A stretch of 60,000 nucleotides of DNA from Nymphaea colorata. Its lineage: Eukaryota; Streptophyta; Magnoliopsida; Nymphaeales; Nymphaeaceae. The stretch is from contig NC_045150.1 of the NCBI RefSeq assembly GCF_008831285.2, forward strand, positions 2,122,001 through 2,182,000. Direction: 5' to 3'. This document shows positions 22,385 through 35,127 of the stretch, piece after piece. The notes under the pieces are model-generated. The model worked only from the letters and a program-made list of their open reading frames with translations, was not told the DNA's origin and made no database searches. Made by a program: the position numbers and the translations under genes. Each line of letters starts with the position of its first letter. Position 1 is the stretch's first letter.

Positions 22385-25300
22385 TCACTTGCGGGGGGAA
22401 GGGACCATGTTGGTAGGCTTACTTTCTTGCTTGACATAGCCCATTTCCATGGCTTCCGCATCAGCATCAGCATCAGCATCAACAGCAGCGGCAGCACTCT
22501 CTGTGGCATTGGCCTTAAGGCCTTCTCCTCCTGCATTGTTGGTGTTGCTGTTCATCACCTTCTTCTTCCTGTCATCACCACTCCAGTCCCTGTAGATGGC
22601 ATAGAGGATCAACTGCAGGGCTCCAAGCCCACACCCAAACCCATTGGGGACCTGAATAAAAACAAAGAAAGGACACACAAGGGGGTCAAAAGGAGAAGCC
22701 GACCTTCTAACTAATTGAGAGGCACACGATTCAAAGTGCATATTCCCAGAAGTTTCAAACAAACAGGTGTCTTCACCATAGATGCCTGCACCAACCCCTT
22801 TGTTTCCAAAGATTTGATCTCTAAAATTGTGTCTAGATGCTGACTACCCATTTCGGGCCAAGTGTCGAGAGAACCAGATTTCTCAAAACCAACCTTATCT
22901 ACAGTCGTGGAGGCCAGAGATTTTGGCCAAAAAATCTTAGACATAATAAGATGATGACGGAATATTTACCAGATTATTTAGCAGTTTCTTTTTTTGTTTA
23001 TCTTAGTAGTACAAGCTTATATCTGCGCTTTTTTTTTTCTAAAAGAGATTGATTTAAATGGAGAAACTTCATTATAAGATCTAAATCCCTTAAGCTACTG
23101 AAGCTAGATCGAGGGCAGGTAGAAAGATTCAATATAGACTTCAATCAGATCGTGAATGTCTTGAACATTCAGATTAACGATTCAATGAGATCACAGCTTC
23201 AGAATTAAAATACCATCAATTTCTTTTTTTCATTTTTATCATATATATATATATATATTCTAAAAACTTTGACGTGCATGCATGCTTTATATGTAAACCG
23301 ACTTAACATGTACTGGCAAAGAAATTGGGGCACTTTCCCGCATCCCCATGTCTGCTTACTGGGTATCTTATCCATTATAACCGTCGCCTGATATTTGACT
23401 TTGACTTCAACTTCACTTTTAGTTTGTCTGTTTGGTTTTTTTATGTTATGATTTTGAATTTTCAAGAAAATTCGGGCGTGAACCAGAAAAAATTTCAACA
23501 GGTGCCTATTAGTACTTTTACGAATTTCAACAGGCAAATGTGCTCCCTTAATATCATATGGCTCCTCCCCGAGCATGTTGGACTTTGGCTGTTTGAAAAG
23601 CAATTAGAGTTCAAATTCCATGACTACCAACTTCTAGAAGCAGATTAGTTATGCGTCCGAACAGATGCGGAAGTGTTCGGATACTTGGAATGACAAAAAC
23701 ATTCCTTAATGTAATAAAACGGGTGTCCAGAACTTTGTTTTTTCATGAATACTTTCGTTAATTTTCTTCATCAAACTTTATAAACATGCCTTAGATATAC
23801 CATTTTTTAAAAGTGGAAATTAACTAACCCTTCGGTCATGTTATGACATAAATATGGATATACCAAGATCTCGAAAGATAAAATATCGAGTAGATCATTA
23901 TACTGGCCAATGCTGATACGTACAAGAATCTATTTGGTCGGACCCATAATTGATCAAGATAATGTAAACAGAAAGAAGAAAGAGTACTATAAAAATCAAC
24001 GCCTCAAGATACATCAACGTTTGATGGGTCAAACAATTGTAATTTTTCTTTTCTAAAAAACATCTTCAAATCAAAATTTTGTTTCTTAACATCATATAAA
24101 ACATAGATCTTAATAAAAGACTGTGTTGAAACTATCAATCACAATTAAATCAAGTGAAATCTTCTTTGAGAGAGAAAGATCTTACTGCGACAAAGGGGTC
24201 GCGACCAAGAAGGCCGTAGACAAACCAGGAAGTGCCGCAGAGGAAGACAAATAGGGAGAGGAAAAATGGCATGTACTCCACACTCTTCGTCTTGATCACC
24301 AACCTCTGCACTCAAAACCCACATAATACACGGAAAATCAGCCTCAAAACAACCATCATTCAACCTTCACCAACTGAAAACATGAAGATAAGAAGGAAGA
24401 AATTAAGAATTACAGTTGCAAATTAATTAAAAGCGAGAGCTTCATTCTCTCATTTATTACAACCGCCCAGGGGAGTTCGATATCAGCGTCATCATTAAGA
24501 GTACAGATTAGACGGGGAAAGGCCATTTCAGACATTTTATATTACCCCAAGAAAGAAGCAACAGCAGGAACAGGAAGAGCACATTCATGGAATTAAAAGG
24601 GAAAATTTTCTGCTCAGATCATAAAGGCAAGGTCGGCACATATGGCGGACCAGCTGTCTGTCTCTGGTACCAACTTCACCAAATGAAGAATGGCAGAAAT
24701 TTGGTCTGTGGTCTTTAATTAGATGAAAATGGCAACCAGATTAGAAGGCGTTTTCACTGTGGTGGAAAGCATGGTGGCAACCATGTCCTGAAAGAGACAG
24801 GCTCTCAGTCTAGCAGGTTTACTGCCTCTTCCTAATAGGGATACACCCAAAAGATGGACGCCATTCTTCATTCAAGAGAAGGAAGAGAGGGTGGTGCTTG
24901 AAGTCATGTGACTTGCTTTCCAGCAGAAAAGAAAAAAGAGAGGGAGAGAAAGAATGGAGCAGAGGCCATGGCCGTTGCTTTCTAGGTAACTTTCTAATGT
25001 CTACAATGAGGACGAGCCTTTCATCTGAGGACCGACGTATCGGAATCATGCGAACCAACGAGAGAAAACGAGCTGGAGCTGTTTTATCAGGATCATGGCG
25101 GAGAGAGGGTGTAAAGGAGGTTACCATGATGGAGAGTGGGGAGGCGTACATGCAGATGGAGAAGATGGTGGCGGCGAAACCGCAGAAGATCTTGCGGTGC
25201 TGGCCGTGGAGGGCAAGCATCGAGACGAGGGCGACGGCGGAGAAGAGAAGAAGCACCAGGCAGAGCAGCCCACCCACCTTCGCCCTCGCCTTCCTGTCGA

Positions 25301-26315
25301 CGGCAAAGATGAGGAAGAGCAACACGTAGACCGACTCGATGGCCACGCCGGCGCCGTTGATGGTGCTCACCAGCAGGTTGTGCGGCGACACGAACGGAAG
25401 CCCGTACCACGCCGACAGGAGGCAGTTGAGCAGCGTCGCCACGTACGGAACGCCGGAAAAGTCCTCCGTCGACCGACTCTTTATGATCCTCTTGAACGTT
25501 ATCCTGCGCAATATTTTTTTACCATTTTCTTTTTCAGTTCATTCACATCCAGAATTAACAGTTTCCTGAGATTTTTCTGTTAAAAAATGGAATTAAAAGA
25601 AAAAAAAATCCCTTGAGCGAAAATGTATTCACTTGATTAAACCCATGCTTGAGAATCTTCTTCAAGAATTGAACATACAAGAATGAAATTCTATAGAAAA
25701 AATTTGAACGTGGCATTCCGATTTACCATTCTTTATCGCATACTTGGAAAAGCTGGAAAAAAAGTTTTGTCTTTGTGCTTATTTTTACTTTAAGAGTTTA
25801 AAAAAAATTCTAACTTCAAACAGGAAGAAATTAGAAACAGACACAAAGAAAATATCATTTCTTGATGAAGAGATTATCTTGGAATATCCTCCAAATCCAT
25901 TCTTGGTAAACTATGCCTTGAATTGGACTTGTTTTCAGAAAACCAAACAGCAAATTGAAAAAACATAAATGCCCCTTACCAGTCCCAAACACAAAGAAAC
26001 TGCGGTCAACAACTCAAAAACTCTTGGAACAATTCACAATAAACCAACAAAACATAGAATTTAATTAGAAAAACAAAGAAAAGCATCAAAACTACTTAAT
26101 GAGATCAAGAAACAGAAGGAGAAAGCAGCAACAGTACTCACGCTGGTGCCAAGAAAAGAAAGAGAGCAGTAGCATTCCCTGTTGCAAATCACAACCAAGA
26201 TCAAGAAACAAAAACAAACCCTCGTAAGTCTATAAGGCAGAAGGAGAAAGGATTCGGGTCTCAACTTCAAGAAATGCTCACCAAAAATTCCAAAGACGAA
26301 ATGTAAAACCTCCAT
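22385..26315 (-). CDS. SWEET1-like: SWEET1-like sugar transporter (clade I), five exons
   Basis: Exons on the minus strand: 26315-26282, 26178-26142, 25503-25125, 24305-24186, 22651-22385. All junctions are GT-AG and in phase, giving 278 residues. Exon 1 encodes [12 protein letters not shown] and exon 2 (37 bp) [11 protein letters not shown]. Exon 3 carries [40 protein letters not shown] and the second MtN3 repeat to MYASPLSIM. Exon 4 carries [20 protein letters not shown] and [15 protein letters not shown]. Exon 5 has [20 protein letters not shown], then a hydrophilic tail with [19 protein letters not shown]. SWEETs are seven-helix uniporters for glucose or sucrose; similarity to SWEET1 suggests a hexose carrier at the plasma membrane. 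Exon 3 joins what are usually two exons. All key motifs are intact. Confidence 0.93.
22652..24185 (-). other. SWEET1-like intron 4 (1.5 kb)
   Basis: AT-rich intron with no gene inside. About 23300-23530 and 23960-24070 are matched by 39330-39700, which helps define the oldest SWEET relic. A TATATA run lies at 23240-23260. Confidence 0.7.
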
Positions 26316-26503
26316 CGATTCTCTTAGCTTTCACGTGTATCCCGGTGCTTACAGAAGTATACACACAACGATCACTAAGGAAGCAAATTCAGTAGAGAGA
26401 GAGAGAGAGTTGTGGTGGGTAGGTGGAAGAGGTGTATGGTGTTGGGAGTCAGATTCACAGAGAGAAAGAGGAAATAGGTAGAAGAGGTGACTGGTGTTCG
26501 AGG

Positions 26504-26513
26504 GTATATATAG
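26504..26513 (-). promoter_or_regulatory. TATA box of the SWEET1-like gene
   Basis: Minus-strand CTATATATACC lies about 190 bases before the start codon, leaving room for a leader of about 160 bases. Upstream are two long GA microsatellites (26607-26659 and 26876-26918), and a shorter one lies inside the leader near 26394-26409. Confidence 0.65.
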
Positions 26514-26605
26514 ACTCAAAGAGGAGAGAGAGGGATTTCACATTCATTGCGTCCTTATCCTATTTTTTGTCAGCCTGCTTAAGGTAAAACACCAATGCGT
26601 CAGCC

Positions 26606-26606
<1 letters not shown>

Positions 26607-26659
<53 letters not shown>
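26607..26659. repeat. Microsatellite (AG)n in SWEET promoter
   Basis: Uninterrupted AG run about 100 bases upstream of the TATA box. GA repeats near plant promoters often bind GAGA-binding (BBR/BPC) proteins; a role here is inference. Confidence 0.95.
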
Positions 26660-26662
<3 letters not shown>

Positions 26663-26873
26663 CTCTTTGTTCATGCCATTGTTGGCCGTAAGCAATGCCA
26701 TGGAAAGATCTGTCTCTCTCGCTCTGTCTTGTATTATTCTCCTACTTGTCTGCAGTTTATGATTCATTTGTTCATTTGGTAATTTTCTTTGTTAATAGAA
26801 AGCTTAATGAAGCAATAATTCCAGGCTCTATAGCTTCCTGTGACTCCTTTTAGTGGAAGAACAATAAACAAGC

Positions 26874-26875
<2 letters not shown>

Positions 26876-26918
<43 letters not shown>
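26876..26918. repeat. Microsatellite (GA)n in SWEET promoter
   Basis: Second GA run. The corresponding place in the SWEET relic at 42840-42870 has only a short interrupted GA stretch, so the run grew here or shrank there after duplication. Confidence 0.95.
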
Positions 26919-26921
<3 letters not shown>

Positions 26922-27619
26922 CTGTTGCATCATCCGTTTGGTCTCGCAAACGTGAACTTCAAAACTGTGAAAGAAATAACAATAAACAATAAGAGCAAGA
27001 GAGGGAAAGAGTTTTCTGTTTAAATCACTCCTTTAACCTCCTAATCTGAAATTAAGGAAAAATTTTCAATACCCATCTAAAGGATTCGCAACAATAAAAA
27101 CACACATAAACTTTTCATGCTCTTAAAAGACAAATCTAACTCTTACGCAGTTAATAAAAAAGTTTCATAAAAAAAAATTGCTTTTAAACATTAAAAATGT
27201 TAGTATCACAAAACTTTAACGTTCTAAACTTTAAAAAATAGCATGGAAAACTATAACTATATTATTATTTATTACATCCTATCATTAATAAAAACAATCC
27301 CTGGACATGCTTTTAAATGTTCAATATATTTGGATAGTACGGGGTATAGTTCATGATGCTAATGCACGCATGAACTTACCATTGTCTTTATAAAAAACAT
27401 TTTAGTTTTTTTATCATATCAGATCAATATTAAGTCTATGTCTAATCAACGATTCTTTTCAGTTAATGGTCGTTATTAATGTTGAGCGATTTTTTTAATT
27501 TTCGCCAATTTTAAAAGGTGTATTTCTTTAAATTTCCCTAAAAATATGTGGATGAATGAAAGGTGACGGAATTGTCCACGTCCTCCAGGAAAACCAACAT
27601 CATGCCCATCTCTTGGGTC

Positions 27620-29480
27620 CTTCTCGTGGGGCGGCCGCCCTTTTCGCTTCCACCTGTGGACCGCAACTACAATAGAGCGTGGGGCCCCAAAGGCAAGGGT
27701 GATACGGTAATTTTCTCTTCAACCGAGGCCCAACTAATCCCACGTAAAAATTGCAATAGCTCATTTAAAAAAATCTAAATTCTTGTTCCCGAGATTGCGG
27801 AAAAAATGTTCACTTACTTTACGAAATTTTTAATCTGTGATAGTTGAAATATAATATTAATACCTCTTCCAATATATTTCTAAAAATTTAAGAGAATTAT
27901 TAAATCAGTATTTTTTTTTTTTTTCCTTTTGGACATTTGACGACAGTAGGGCTTCATTTGTCTTTCTAATTCCAAATCCACGATGCATAGCATCTACAGA
28001 TTTCAGCTTCTCAATGCAAACGGGACAGAGGATATGAGACCTTAAATCTCTGGATCTGAAATTCAAACGATCTGGAATTGAGACTAAATTAACAAACACA
28101 ACTTAAGGGCGCATTCGATCCGAGGGATTCTCAAACTTGTGATAGCTAAAATCCACAGTTGTATCAAACTGTGGATTTCAGCTTCTACCCAACGTGGACT
28201 TCAAATCCACACTTTAGTGTATAAAATTGTGGGGGAAGGAGTAGGTCGGACATGAAAACCACAGATTTCAAATCTGCAGTTATCCGAGATCACCATGTTT
28301 TGATAATTTCAGATTTGAAGCTGATGTGGACAACGAATTAAGAAAGAAAAAAAAAAGTTTATTTATTTTGGATAAACAAAAGCCTTCCTGTGGATCCATC
28401 TCCCTAGCAGAAGCAGATCCAAGATCTGGCATCAAACCTAATGAAGTTTCGGTAGCCGTTACGGTGTGGAGATAAAAGCCAATATTGGGTCGAGTACTCA
28501 TGATCGAGTCTGAACTCGACCCGAGTTAATTAAATGGATCTGGATATTTATATCTTAGTCTGGGAGCAAAAAATTGGTGGATCGACGTGGATTTCAAATC
28601 CAAATCCAAACTTTAGTGTAAAAAGTGTGGATGGGGGGTGTAGATCGCATATGAAAACCACAGATTTCAAATCCGCAGTGATTTGAGATCACCACGGATC
28701 TCAAACTACAGGTGTGTTGATCAGAAGCCGACGTGGAATCTTTTTTTATGTGGGATTCACATAGCCAACAAACATCAGATTTCACCACCAAGAAAGAAAA
28801 GGATCTAAAATCCTTGATAGGTGACTAAAGCCTCACAATATGGGGGATCTTGATATGATGAAATCAAATTAACTCGAATCCTCTGTCTCACTTGTGATCT
28901 CTTACCCAAGGTAAACAAGTTGTCCTCAAAGGTTAAAGATTCAGTTTTTGGAAGAGGATTCACTTTTTCTTGTTTTGAATCCTTCAGACCACTAACATGC
29001 AAGCTGAAACACAAAAACCTTTACTATTTACTGATGTTTCTGACAATAGACACATTGACTTTTAGTTACAATTTCATTCAAAACGGCACTCAAACCCAAC
29101 AAAAGAGGAGAGCTTGACTGAAGTTTCATGAAAGAGCGTTACTAAAAAACCATGAATAAGAGAAGCTTCATGACTTTTTTCAGATAAACGTCACTAAAGA
29201 TTGGGATCTTTAGTTACATTTCAAGAAAAAATACCACCGAAAAAGTAAGAAGGAAGAGATCTTCATGACGTTTGAGTAAAAAAAAGCGATGGAATAATAG
29301 GAATAAGAGACATTACTGACGTTTTTAGGAAAAACTGAAAACCTTTGAAAGAGAATATTTTCACCGACTTTTTAGGCAAAGGAACGGGGTATACTCTTAG
29401 ACAATGCCGGTGACAATTTTCACGGGCGTAGGTCTTCTCACTCGGCAACCACCTTCAAAAGTCAGCAGAGAAATGTATGT
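27620..29480. other. Gene-free stretch with a diverged duplication
   Basis: About 28105-28330 and 28577-28740 share 'tgaaaaccacagatttcaaat', 'cactttagtgta' and 'gtgatttgagatcaccacg'-like words in the same orientation, so they are a degenerate direct duplication, possibly two relics of one MITE (one starts 'gggcgcattcgatccgaggg'). No gene recognised. Confidence 0.5.

Positions 29481-29481
<1 letters not shown>

Positions 29482-29518
<37 letters not shown>
29482..29518. repeat. Poly(T) tract, 37 bp
   Basis: Uninterrupted T run. On the other strand it could be the A-tail of an old retroposon, but I see no target duplication or body to support that. Confidence 0.95.
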
Positions 29519-29525
<7 letters not shown>

Positions 29526-29544
29526 CGCGGCTGGATGGACCAGT

Positions 29545-29710
29545 GGTGGTGCTAAGGGGTTATGAACCCCTTAAAATCGTGAAAAATAAAATTTTATTGG
29601 TTAGTATTTCAAAAATTTTAATTTGGCCCTACTAAAAATTTTTAAGTTCAAAGCCTTTTGAAAAACAAATTGACCCCCTTGTGGAAAATTTTCTTGGCTC
29701 CGCTCTTGAG
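29545..29710. mobile_element. Relic of the GGCGGAG...CTCCGCC element family
   Basis: AT-rich core with 'aaaattttaatttggccct' and end 'tttcttggctccgctcttg', matching the pattern of the elements at 20387 and 41533. Confidence 0.45.
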
Positions 29711-29816
29711 CTGGAACTCAGAGTGGGACTTATTTACATGTTAAGGGGAGACAAGGTTTCAGTGACACCAAGAAAACGTCGTTAAGGATGGGAAAGGCGT
29801 CACATTGCTCCTTTTG

Positions 29817-30026
29817 CTTCATTTGACTTGTAGGAGTCGACAGACATAAAGTTTGAAATAATTGTTGTTACTGAGATTATGAGATGCGCAATTATATGTT
29901 CTCTATGCTTCATTTAACTTGTAGGAGTCGACAGATATAAAAGTTGAAATAAAATCTAGTTAGTGAGATTATGAGATGCGTAATTATATGTCATCTATGC
30001 TTCACTTAACTTGTGTCATCGACAGA
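29817..30026. repeat. Tandem repeat, 91-92 bp x 2.3
   Basis: Copies start at 29817, 29908 and 30000 with 'cttcatttgacttgtaggag' or variants, and contain 'gagattatgagatgcg.aatt'. Non-coding. Confidence 0.85.
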
Positions 30027-30029
30027 TAG

Positions 30030-31264
30030 AGAATGTGGAGTACTTTTAAAGGATTTTGAACCATTAGTGACACAATTTCCTTTGAAGCACTTGGCTGTGT
30101 ACCGTATTCGTAGTTGTCTAATTCAAAGTTTCATTTTTCCAAAATTTACCACTCTGAGTTTTGTTAATATATATATATATATATATCGTTTGATGTGGTT
30201 CAATTGAGCTTAGTATTGCAGATTTTTAAGAGGGCCGTATCAGCCCACGTGTCGCATATGGGCAGCCTGTCAATATCATGCATATAGAAACAATCAGTGA
30301 CAGAGCCATAAATTTTTGGTTGAGGGGACCTAGTGGTTTAACGTTTAAATTTTAAGGGGTGCTACAATGCAAAATGCTAAAAATTAGGAAGGTATTAATA
30401 TGAAATGAGACAATTTTTATATGTTGGTGTAGGCAATTGCACGCACCAGCCCACACACAGCTCCACCACCGTGGCGGATTCATGTCGAAATTAGTTTTGA
30501 ATTTGTAGTCTGCATTTCTTCATAGTCAAAGCAGCACAGCATTGATGATGTGAGCAGTTTCTTGGCTTGTTTTCCAAATTTTCAAATACTACAGGCAACA
30601 ACTTGTGAGCATTAATAAGGAGAAAATTCGTTGGGAAGTGAGAACTTGAAATTGACAATTAAATTGAGTTTCCATGTGCACCAACTCCTTGCGCAAGAAT
30701 AAGCAAATGCACATATGAGATATTTAATTATCTACCATCACTAAGGAGCTTTTTCATAAAATAATAACAAGTTGGTCCTATTACCAAGGCGGCCCCTAAG
30801 GATCCTTGGGGAGGGGCATTCTGAGTGTCACTAAATGTGACTACGTGGTCACTGGTCTACCTAATGTGATGTTTGCTTGGTCCATTAGTGACACATTTTT
30901 TGAACCAAGTACATGCCACGACGTTTACTAGCATTTCATGTGGTGCCAGAAGTTGTGGCAGTAAAGCTTTCACTGATACATTCACTTATTAATTTTACTA
31001 ACATTTTCTCAAAGCCTTTAATTTTGTTTTTGGGTAGTGCTTGCATCTCTGGTCCGACACTACTAGGGCGGGTGTTCAATGAGCCAAGTCAACCCGAGTT
31101 CGACTAAAAGTCACTCAGTTAAACTCAACTCGAGCTTGACTCATTTAATGAATAAGTGGAGTTGAAGTTGAAAAAAAAAAAAACAAACTCAATTAACTTT
31201 AACAAGTCAGTTCAGACTAGGATGACTTAGCTCTTGTCAACTCGGTTTAGCCCATGAAGAGAAA

Positions 31265-31303
<39 letters not shown>

Positions 31304-32810
31304 TTATATATATATATATGATTGTAATGGCATCATATGATTGTTGAATGTTATAATAAAACATGAAACCCAGGTGTTTAGGTAGATTATTCTGAAAGTT
31401 TAATTTAGTGGCGGAATTTAGGTGAATTTGAGTCCAATTATATAAGACTGCCCAATGAAACCCAGGTCGCTACCCTTATGACTAATTAAAAATTTGTCGA
31501 CTATATGCTTGTGGCTCCCAAAAAAAATTCTGCCTCCACCCGTAGAACTTATGCTTGCCTGCAACATTCCCTGTTTTGTTTCAAAGATATCGTTATCAAG
31601 ACTGTTGTTGTCAATTGGACTGAGTTGGCAACTTAAGGGACAGAAAAAAAGCAAAAAGAATAAAGGGTTTTTTCCGTCCCTAATTTACCGGATCTAGTGG
31701 CGCCACCTCCCATTTATTAGGGCAATGTTCATCCACACCTTTCTTGAAGTATCTTCATGAAGGTTCTTTGTTTCCAGAATGACCAAGAGTATTTTTGTCT
31801 TTTGAAGTTTTTTTTATTTTTATTTGTTATCTTTAATTTTAAAAGGAATTAATTGTGCTTTTCCTTGTCCACTCACATGTTTTGGAGCTTGAAACATACA
31901 AACACACCTCATGAAACTACTTTGAAATCTTAAATTTGTAGTTGGATTTTTAGTGGACCTAGGTCCAATTATATTAGCTCACTGCTTCATGGATGTAGGT
32001 GGACTTGGTTGTTCAATATATATTTAGTGTCAAATCAAAAAAAATTTTCTGGCTCCACCATTGAATCTATAGCCGACCCACTAAATATGTGTAACATATT
32101 TGCTTGTCAGTCAGATCTCGTCTCTATGGTCTTTTTTTTTTTTTATTGGTTAGTTTGGTGAAAGTGTGATTAATAGAAGTTTCAAATTAAGGTAGTCTTG
32201 GTATATGTTTTTGTAAATATGTTTGAGAAATGGTTAAGAGACAATTGATTTTTATAATGAATGTGAAAGTGATTTTATACGTTTACGTAGCAGGTCATGT
32301 AATACGGAAATATTATGCTTTGTAGTTAGCAGTGTATGTTTGCTATATGGTGATTTTGATTGAACAGTAGTTAATATTAGTAAGGTAATACACAGCTGAA
32401 GATGAGACTCATGAAGAAAACGAAGGCCAAAAGTCACGTTTTGGTTGCAAAAATAAGTGTGTAAAAATAGTCTAATTCACTACAGATATTTAAACAGTAT
32501 CCAGTTTACACGGAGGGTCGAATATTTTGCAGTAAAAAGTATTGCTTTTATTTCTTAATCAATTGTTCTTTTGAGTGCATAAATCTTTAAAATTAAACTG
32601 TCCATCAAAAAGATTATATATATATCAAAGTCATTTAGTCATCTAATTAGAACCATCCAATCTATCATCATGGACAATTAAGAAAAAAACAATGAGAAAA
32701 ATGTAATGAGTATTTTTATCATCTAATATTTGTTTCTACTTTTTTCTCTATGTTTTTCTATCAACAATTCATCTGCATCATATTATGAACGGCTTTAGTT
32801 AGATGGTTGG
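30030..32810. other. Gene-free, AT-rich stretch
   Basis: Contains a CA/TA microsatellite at 31265-31319 and at least two weak relics ending in 'tctgcctccacc' or 'tctggctccacc' (about 31405-31545 and 31945-32070) that resemble the GGCGGAG family. No gene recognised. Confidence 0.45.
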
Positions 32811-32813
32811 GTG

Positions 32814-33280
32814 ACATCAAAATGTTGATGTTGTGGGAGTCATTCATTTTTACTTGTTATAAGAACACACTATTAAAGCCCTAAAAGTGTTCACTTAATA
32901 TATGTTTTGCATCACCATATTCTTAAGAACATATCGGTAAGGTTACAATTTTTTTAAAAAAAGCCCCTTAATTTGAATACTAAAATTAATGTGTGGCTTT
33001 CATCCTGACCTAATGGCCTGGTTTCTACCAATTTCTCTCATATATATATATAAAAGAGAGAGAAATTGGTAGAAACCATGCCATTAGGTCAGGATGAAAA
33101 CCACACATTAATTTTAGTATTTAAATTAAGTTTTTTTTTTAAAAAAAATCTAACCTTACCGATATGATCTTAAGAATATGTGATGCAAAACATATACTAA
33201 GTTAAACACTTTTAGGACTTTAATAGTGTTCTAATAACAAGTAAAAACGAATGACTCCCATAACATCAACATTTTGATGT
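32814..33280. repeat. 467-bp foldback element
   Basis: Nearly the whole element is a palindrome. Arms of about 230 bases (32814-33043 and 33053-33280) pair around a short TATATA centre. The innermost 35 bases are almost perfect ('accaatttctctc' against 'gagagaaattggt') and the outer ends read 'acatcaaaatgttgatgtt' and its complement. No coding capacity. It could be a foldback MITE or a young hairpin-RNA locus. Confidence 0.85.
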
Positions 33281-34253
33281 TATTTTTTTGAAAATTCAAA
33301 AGGTAGGTTTGTGAATCAAAATTTCCCCAAGAAAATGTAGGTAGCTGAAGCAGGCTCTTTTTTGGGCATTCAACCACATCAATTGCTGCCCTTAATAAGG
33401 GACAAAGATGCATGCTTGGATCTTTATTAGGGTGCTAATGAAGGCCATACAATACAACCAACAACTCCATTTTTTTGGGTGGTTAGCATAAAGGGGGCAG
33501 TGGCAGACACTCACCCATCTTTCCCACACATATATAACCTGCTCAAACTATGTATTGGCCCACAACTTTTGAGACATGCTCTAAAACAAATTAGCTTTTC
33601 ACCAACCATTTTGGCAGGCAAAATTTATTACTGGACCCTTTGGGTCGAAGCTGGTTATATGCACACTCCGCACGAAAAAATTGTGCACAAGGTTGTGAAC
33701 CAAGATAACCCAATTAAAAGAAAAAAAGAAACTTTGTAGAAGGGTAAACTGTGATTGTGAAAAGAGTTAGAAAGTCTAAAATACCCATTATTTTTATAAA
33801 AAATATCAAAAATACCCTCCACCCCCCTTTTTGTGCATACTTGTTGTGAGCACAGAAGTGTGCACTTGTAAGTAAAGTTAAGACTATACTCCTACTTGTT
33901 TTGTTCCTGATATACATACTCTTTCAAGCTTACTCCTACTTGCTCCTGATATGCAACATTCTTAGCTAACCAAGCAGTTCATTACAAAGTATCCCCTCCT
34001 TTTTCTTGCAAGTTTTTGCCTTTGTGCTCAGTGACATAAGTTCTAAATGAACTGAACCATGTAAAACTGTGTGACCTCCTCTTTTGTACTTACTTTTTTC
34101 TTTATTTCCATGGTATATTGTTTGAAAATTTTAACAGAGGCTGAAATAAAAATTTCAATTTTTTTTATATAAGTTGAAGTAAATTTTTTGAAATTCATAT
34201 ACAAATTTTTGATTTTTAATATTTTGAGAGGGAGCCAATGAGTGTCCAAGCTG

Positions 34254-35127
34254 TCTGTCCTTCATTCACTGTTGTGTGAAGAGTTGCTTCCTTTTAGATC
34301 ATTTTATTTGAAAAAACCAATTCTGCAAGTCACTCTCTTATTTTCTGTTTGGAGACAGCCATTTGAGAATTGTAGAGAAAAGATGAGTGCTTACTTGTTT
34401 TGGACGAACAGGGTTTCCTACGGTTCCATAGAAGGTCGGAGCCTCTACACAACTCCCTTATCCCTCTATGAGTGCTTACTTGTTAGGCTTCAAAAATTGA
34501 GCCAATACTTTATTATTGGCACATTCTTTTTGGAGGTACATTGTGTGTTGAATACTGCCCACTGGAATCAAATTACAAGCAAAACATGCCACCATTTAGA
34601 GTGATGAACACTTCCTATCGCAATCAAATTACTGATTGAGATTTTATTAGCCCACAAGATCGGTATTGGGAGAGGTTATATGTTAAAACTTAGTAGGGAA
34701 GGCCATGAAAACTCACCCCTCCCCAAAAGCCCACTTTGGTTGCATGTAGATTAGGGAGGGCCGATTTTCATACCTGCCATGCTTTCTTATATTAGGTGAG
34801 TGCATAACACACAATGTAACTCCAAAAAGAATGGGCCAATAATAAAGTACCGTTCAATTTTTGAAACCTAACAAGTAAGCACTCATAAAGGCATAAAGGC
34901 ATAAAGGAGTTGAGTGGAGACTTCTACCTTTTATGAAGCCATAGAAATTCATGTTCATCCAAAACAAGTAAGCACTAATATTTTCTCTATAATTCTCAAA
35001 TGGCTGTCTCCAAACAAAAAATAAGAGAGTGACTTACAGAATTGGGAGTGACTTAGAGAATTGGTTTTTTCATATAAAATGATCTAAAAGGAAACAACTC
35101 TTCACTCAACAATGAATGAAGGACAGA
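34254..35127. repeat. Foldback with arms of about 300 bp, beside a SWEET relic
   Basis: Left arm 34254-34550 pairs with right arm 34803-35127; both carry 'ttagatcattttat', 'ggagacagccatttgagaat', 'agtgcttacttgtt' and 'ctttattattggc'. The loop is about 250 bases. The right arm has a short internal duplication ('gagtgacttacagaattgg'). The right end touches the SWEET relic at 35128. The open frame in the left arm is not a recognisable protein. Confidence 0.85.

Noticed and set aside
25095-25583. Plus-strand 162-residue frame
   Set aside because: It is the antisense shadow of the GC-rich SWEET exon 3; the minus strand gives the SWEET protein with conserved motifs.
34242-34604. 120-residue frame in the foldback arm
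   Set aside because: The matching right arm does not conserve the frame, and no protein family is recognisable.
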